NCBI GenBank assembly: GCA_026418875.1
Contig: JAOAAM010000099.1
Location: 1-5,915 of the forward strand
DNA from: Gemmataceae bacterium
GTDB taxonomy: Bacteria > Planctomycetota > Planctomycetia > Gemmatales > Gemmataceae
DNA: 5,915 bases
Reading direction: 5' to 3'
Shown here piece after piece: positions 5,601-5,915 of this stretch. Numbering within the stretch: position 1 is the first letter of the stretch; each line of letters starts with the position of its first letter. The notes under the pieces were generated by a model. It was not told where the DNA came from, did no database searches, and saw only the letters and a list, made by a program, of their open reading frames with translations. The position numbers and the translations under genes are program-made.

Positions 5601-5915
5601 CGTTGCTCCAGATCGCACGGAAGCGGATTTACGATCAACTGGGCGGTGTCGATGTGGCGGAGTTGTTTTTGCGGCGGTACGGCGAACCGGAGCGAGCCCA
5701 ACGGGCCGTCACCCGTGCCTTCGCCCACGCCGAACCTTGGCTTGATGCTCCCGACGCGCCCAACGACATGGCCGAGTTGCTCGCCGTTCCACTGCGCGAA
5801 TCGTGTACCCGCTTCTTGCAGTTGGTTGCCGAGAACTTGCCCGGTGCGAACCCCACCATCGCCGAAAGCCCCGACGACATCGTGTTCTACCGAGAACGGG
5901 TGACGGTCCCGCTGA
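2603..5915 (+). CDS. Ser/Thr protein kinase fused to tubulin/FtsZ-like (Tubulin_2) domain, 3' partial
   Basis: The frame is open from ATG 2603 to the window end: 1104 codons plus one base, with no stop. The kinase domain shows the glycine loop G22-SGGYG-EV, ATP-binding lysine K43 (AVK), helix-C glutamate probably E60, catalytic loop HLDIKPQN (141-148), DFG (160-162), APE (185-187), D198 and R257. The HRD arginine is leucine. A Pro/Ala/Thr-rich linker spans about 270-340. The tubulin-like domain starts with FPALVIGLGKTGVEVLRR (344-361), then LLYIDTD (381-387), and a glycine loop AGATGGGMFID (509-519), corresponding to GGGTGSG of tubulin/FtsZ. Residues about 650-1104 are mostly helical, with no known motif, no signal peptide and no obvious membrane span. 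The protein is probably cytoplasmic, using ATP for phosphorylation and GTP for assembly or switching. ATG 2603 is chosen because it sits 8 codons before the conserved kinase N-terminus; TTG 2582 is in frame but less likely. Fusion and family calls are strong; substrate and process are unknown. Confidence 0.9.
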   Translation, partial: MALRIEAQFEILPGYRLLSKIGSGGYGEVWKCEAPGGLLKAVKIVYADLDSDGNQRTEQELNALRRVQAVRHPYLLSLERYDIVEGRLVIVTELADCNLWDRFTEYRQYRQPGIPRDDLLRYMYEAAEVLDLMNNQYQLQHLDIKPQNLFLVHDHIKVADFGLVRDLDGMKRATMTGGATPVYAAPETFEGIITPYCDQYSLAIVYQELLTGKRPFSATNLQQLIAQHLQAAPDLSPLPPNDRIAVAKALSKRPEDRHASCRDFVRGLMAGGDATETPGPAASHQPTSPIIVSSPEVNFNAAPWTGGETPTTQLLFRRDDTHLNGEAAPQRTAPPEEFGDGVLFPALVIGLGKTGVEVLRRVKRSISEQVGGIERVPNVRLLYIDTDPETLQQAIDDPDGNPLTADEIFAARLNRPAHYLKPRRNGRSLLEGWFDPQTLYRIKAGNPTTQGLRTLGRLAFCDHYRNLEHKLRADLEAVTHPSSLDTAEMQSQLTRRTNRPRVYIVACLAGATGGGMFIDLAYTVRAQLRLLGYDEPEVHGLFLLPAHQGPLARPQSLANTYAALTELNHFSLPGVNYSMNIDDRDATLVDSGSPFTRFFLLPLQSSRSTTAEAPGIGQVAEFVWRDLLTPFGRAADASRDEVMSLPGVRPTPQTVAGHTFGLYTVTWPRRQLADRVGRWLCVRVLEGWAATEDKHLRSSVEPWVREQWQAQHLGPETLMSQCQKACDMSLGMSAEKYLSDLAEPLLPRSRWSRSAYDSAVAFRALTAAVQLVGPAVDNGIQRPLGRLEQVLQSLTEAAVNEWSSRLKQLALCLIDQPGLRLAGAEIAVSTLQELCRSAIGHFETQLREKAAIAEQAYQATEAILAADTRRKRGPEIAENLTRFAAARYQWLLGRTVSTVYLRLHDLLTDVQKEIGLCRKRLFEMRDRLSPASTSTNSAGLLLPEGCHNLQEAVEMLRDAVESQALVELDRQMQALIEKQCNSLFQACLTATDFRIDLENALLQIARKRIYDQLGGVDVAELFLRRYGEPERAQRAVTRAFAHAEPWLDAPDAPNDMAELLAVPLRESCTRFLQLVAENLPGANPTIAESPDDIVFYRERVTVPL

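Noticed and set aside
5913..5915. TGA at the very end of the window as a possible stop for the kinase-tubulin gene
   Set aside because: It is out of frame: the last full codon is CTG 5912-5914 and the frame remains open.

Overview
The window looks like bacterial chromosome from a Planctomycetota-like organism. The GC content is high, roughly 60% by eye. The divergent kinase opens with a planctomycete-style N-terminus (PGYRL...GEVWK.EAPGGLLKA.K), is fused to a large tubulin-like domain, and lies next to a bacterial XPB-type helicase. The phylum is inferred from remembered family character, not from a search. The first 19 bases are the Tn5/Nextera mosaic-end adapter, so the left edge is a sequencing or assembly artefact and genomic DNA begins at position 20.

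The left part (20-2245) is a tightly packed minus-strand unit, read right to left. It starts with an XPB/ERCC3-family DNA helicase of 580 aa (2245 to 503). A 78-aa protein follows 2 nt later (500 to 264). A third gene starts 4 nt after that (259) and is cut by the contig edge after 80 codons. The 78-aa protein aligns without gaps, at a constant offset of 100 residues, with XPB residues 121-174. It therefore appears to be a free-standing copy of the module just in front of the helicase motor.

The middle part (2246-2602) is a 357-bp divergent intergenic region. It has weak sigma70-like promoter candidates facing each way, a cluster of CGGCCA half-sites at the XPB side, and a strong stem-loop at 2361-2397 with a perfect 8-bp core.

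The right part (2603-5915) is one uninterrupted plus-strand reading frame of 1104 codons that runs off the window. It encodes a Ser/Thr protein kinase (about 14-268), a low-complexity linker (about 270-340), a tubulin/FtsZ-like domain of the Tubulin_2 type (about 343 to at least 530) and a long, mostly helical C-terminal region of unknown function. The kinase has all catalytic residues except the HRD arginine (HLD), and the tubulin-like domain has an altered glycine signature.

The likely jobs are DNA unwinding or repair for the minus-strand unit, and signal-controlled action of a cytoskeletal-type GTPase for the plus-strand gene. Nothing in the sequence ties the two units together beyond their shared promoter region. 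No RNA genes, insertion sequences, CRISPR arrays or intrinsic terminators were seen.
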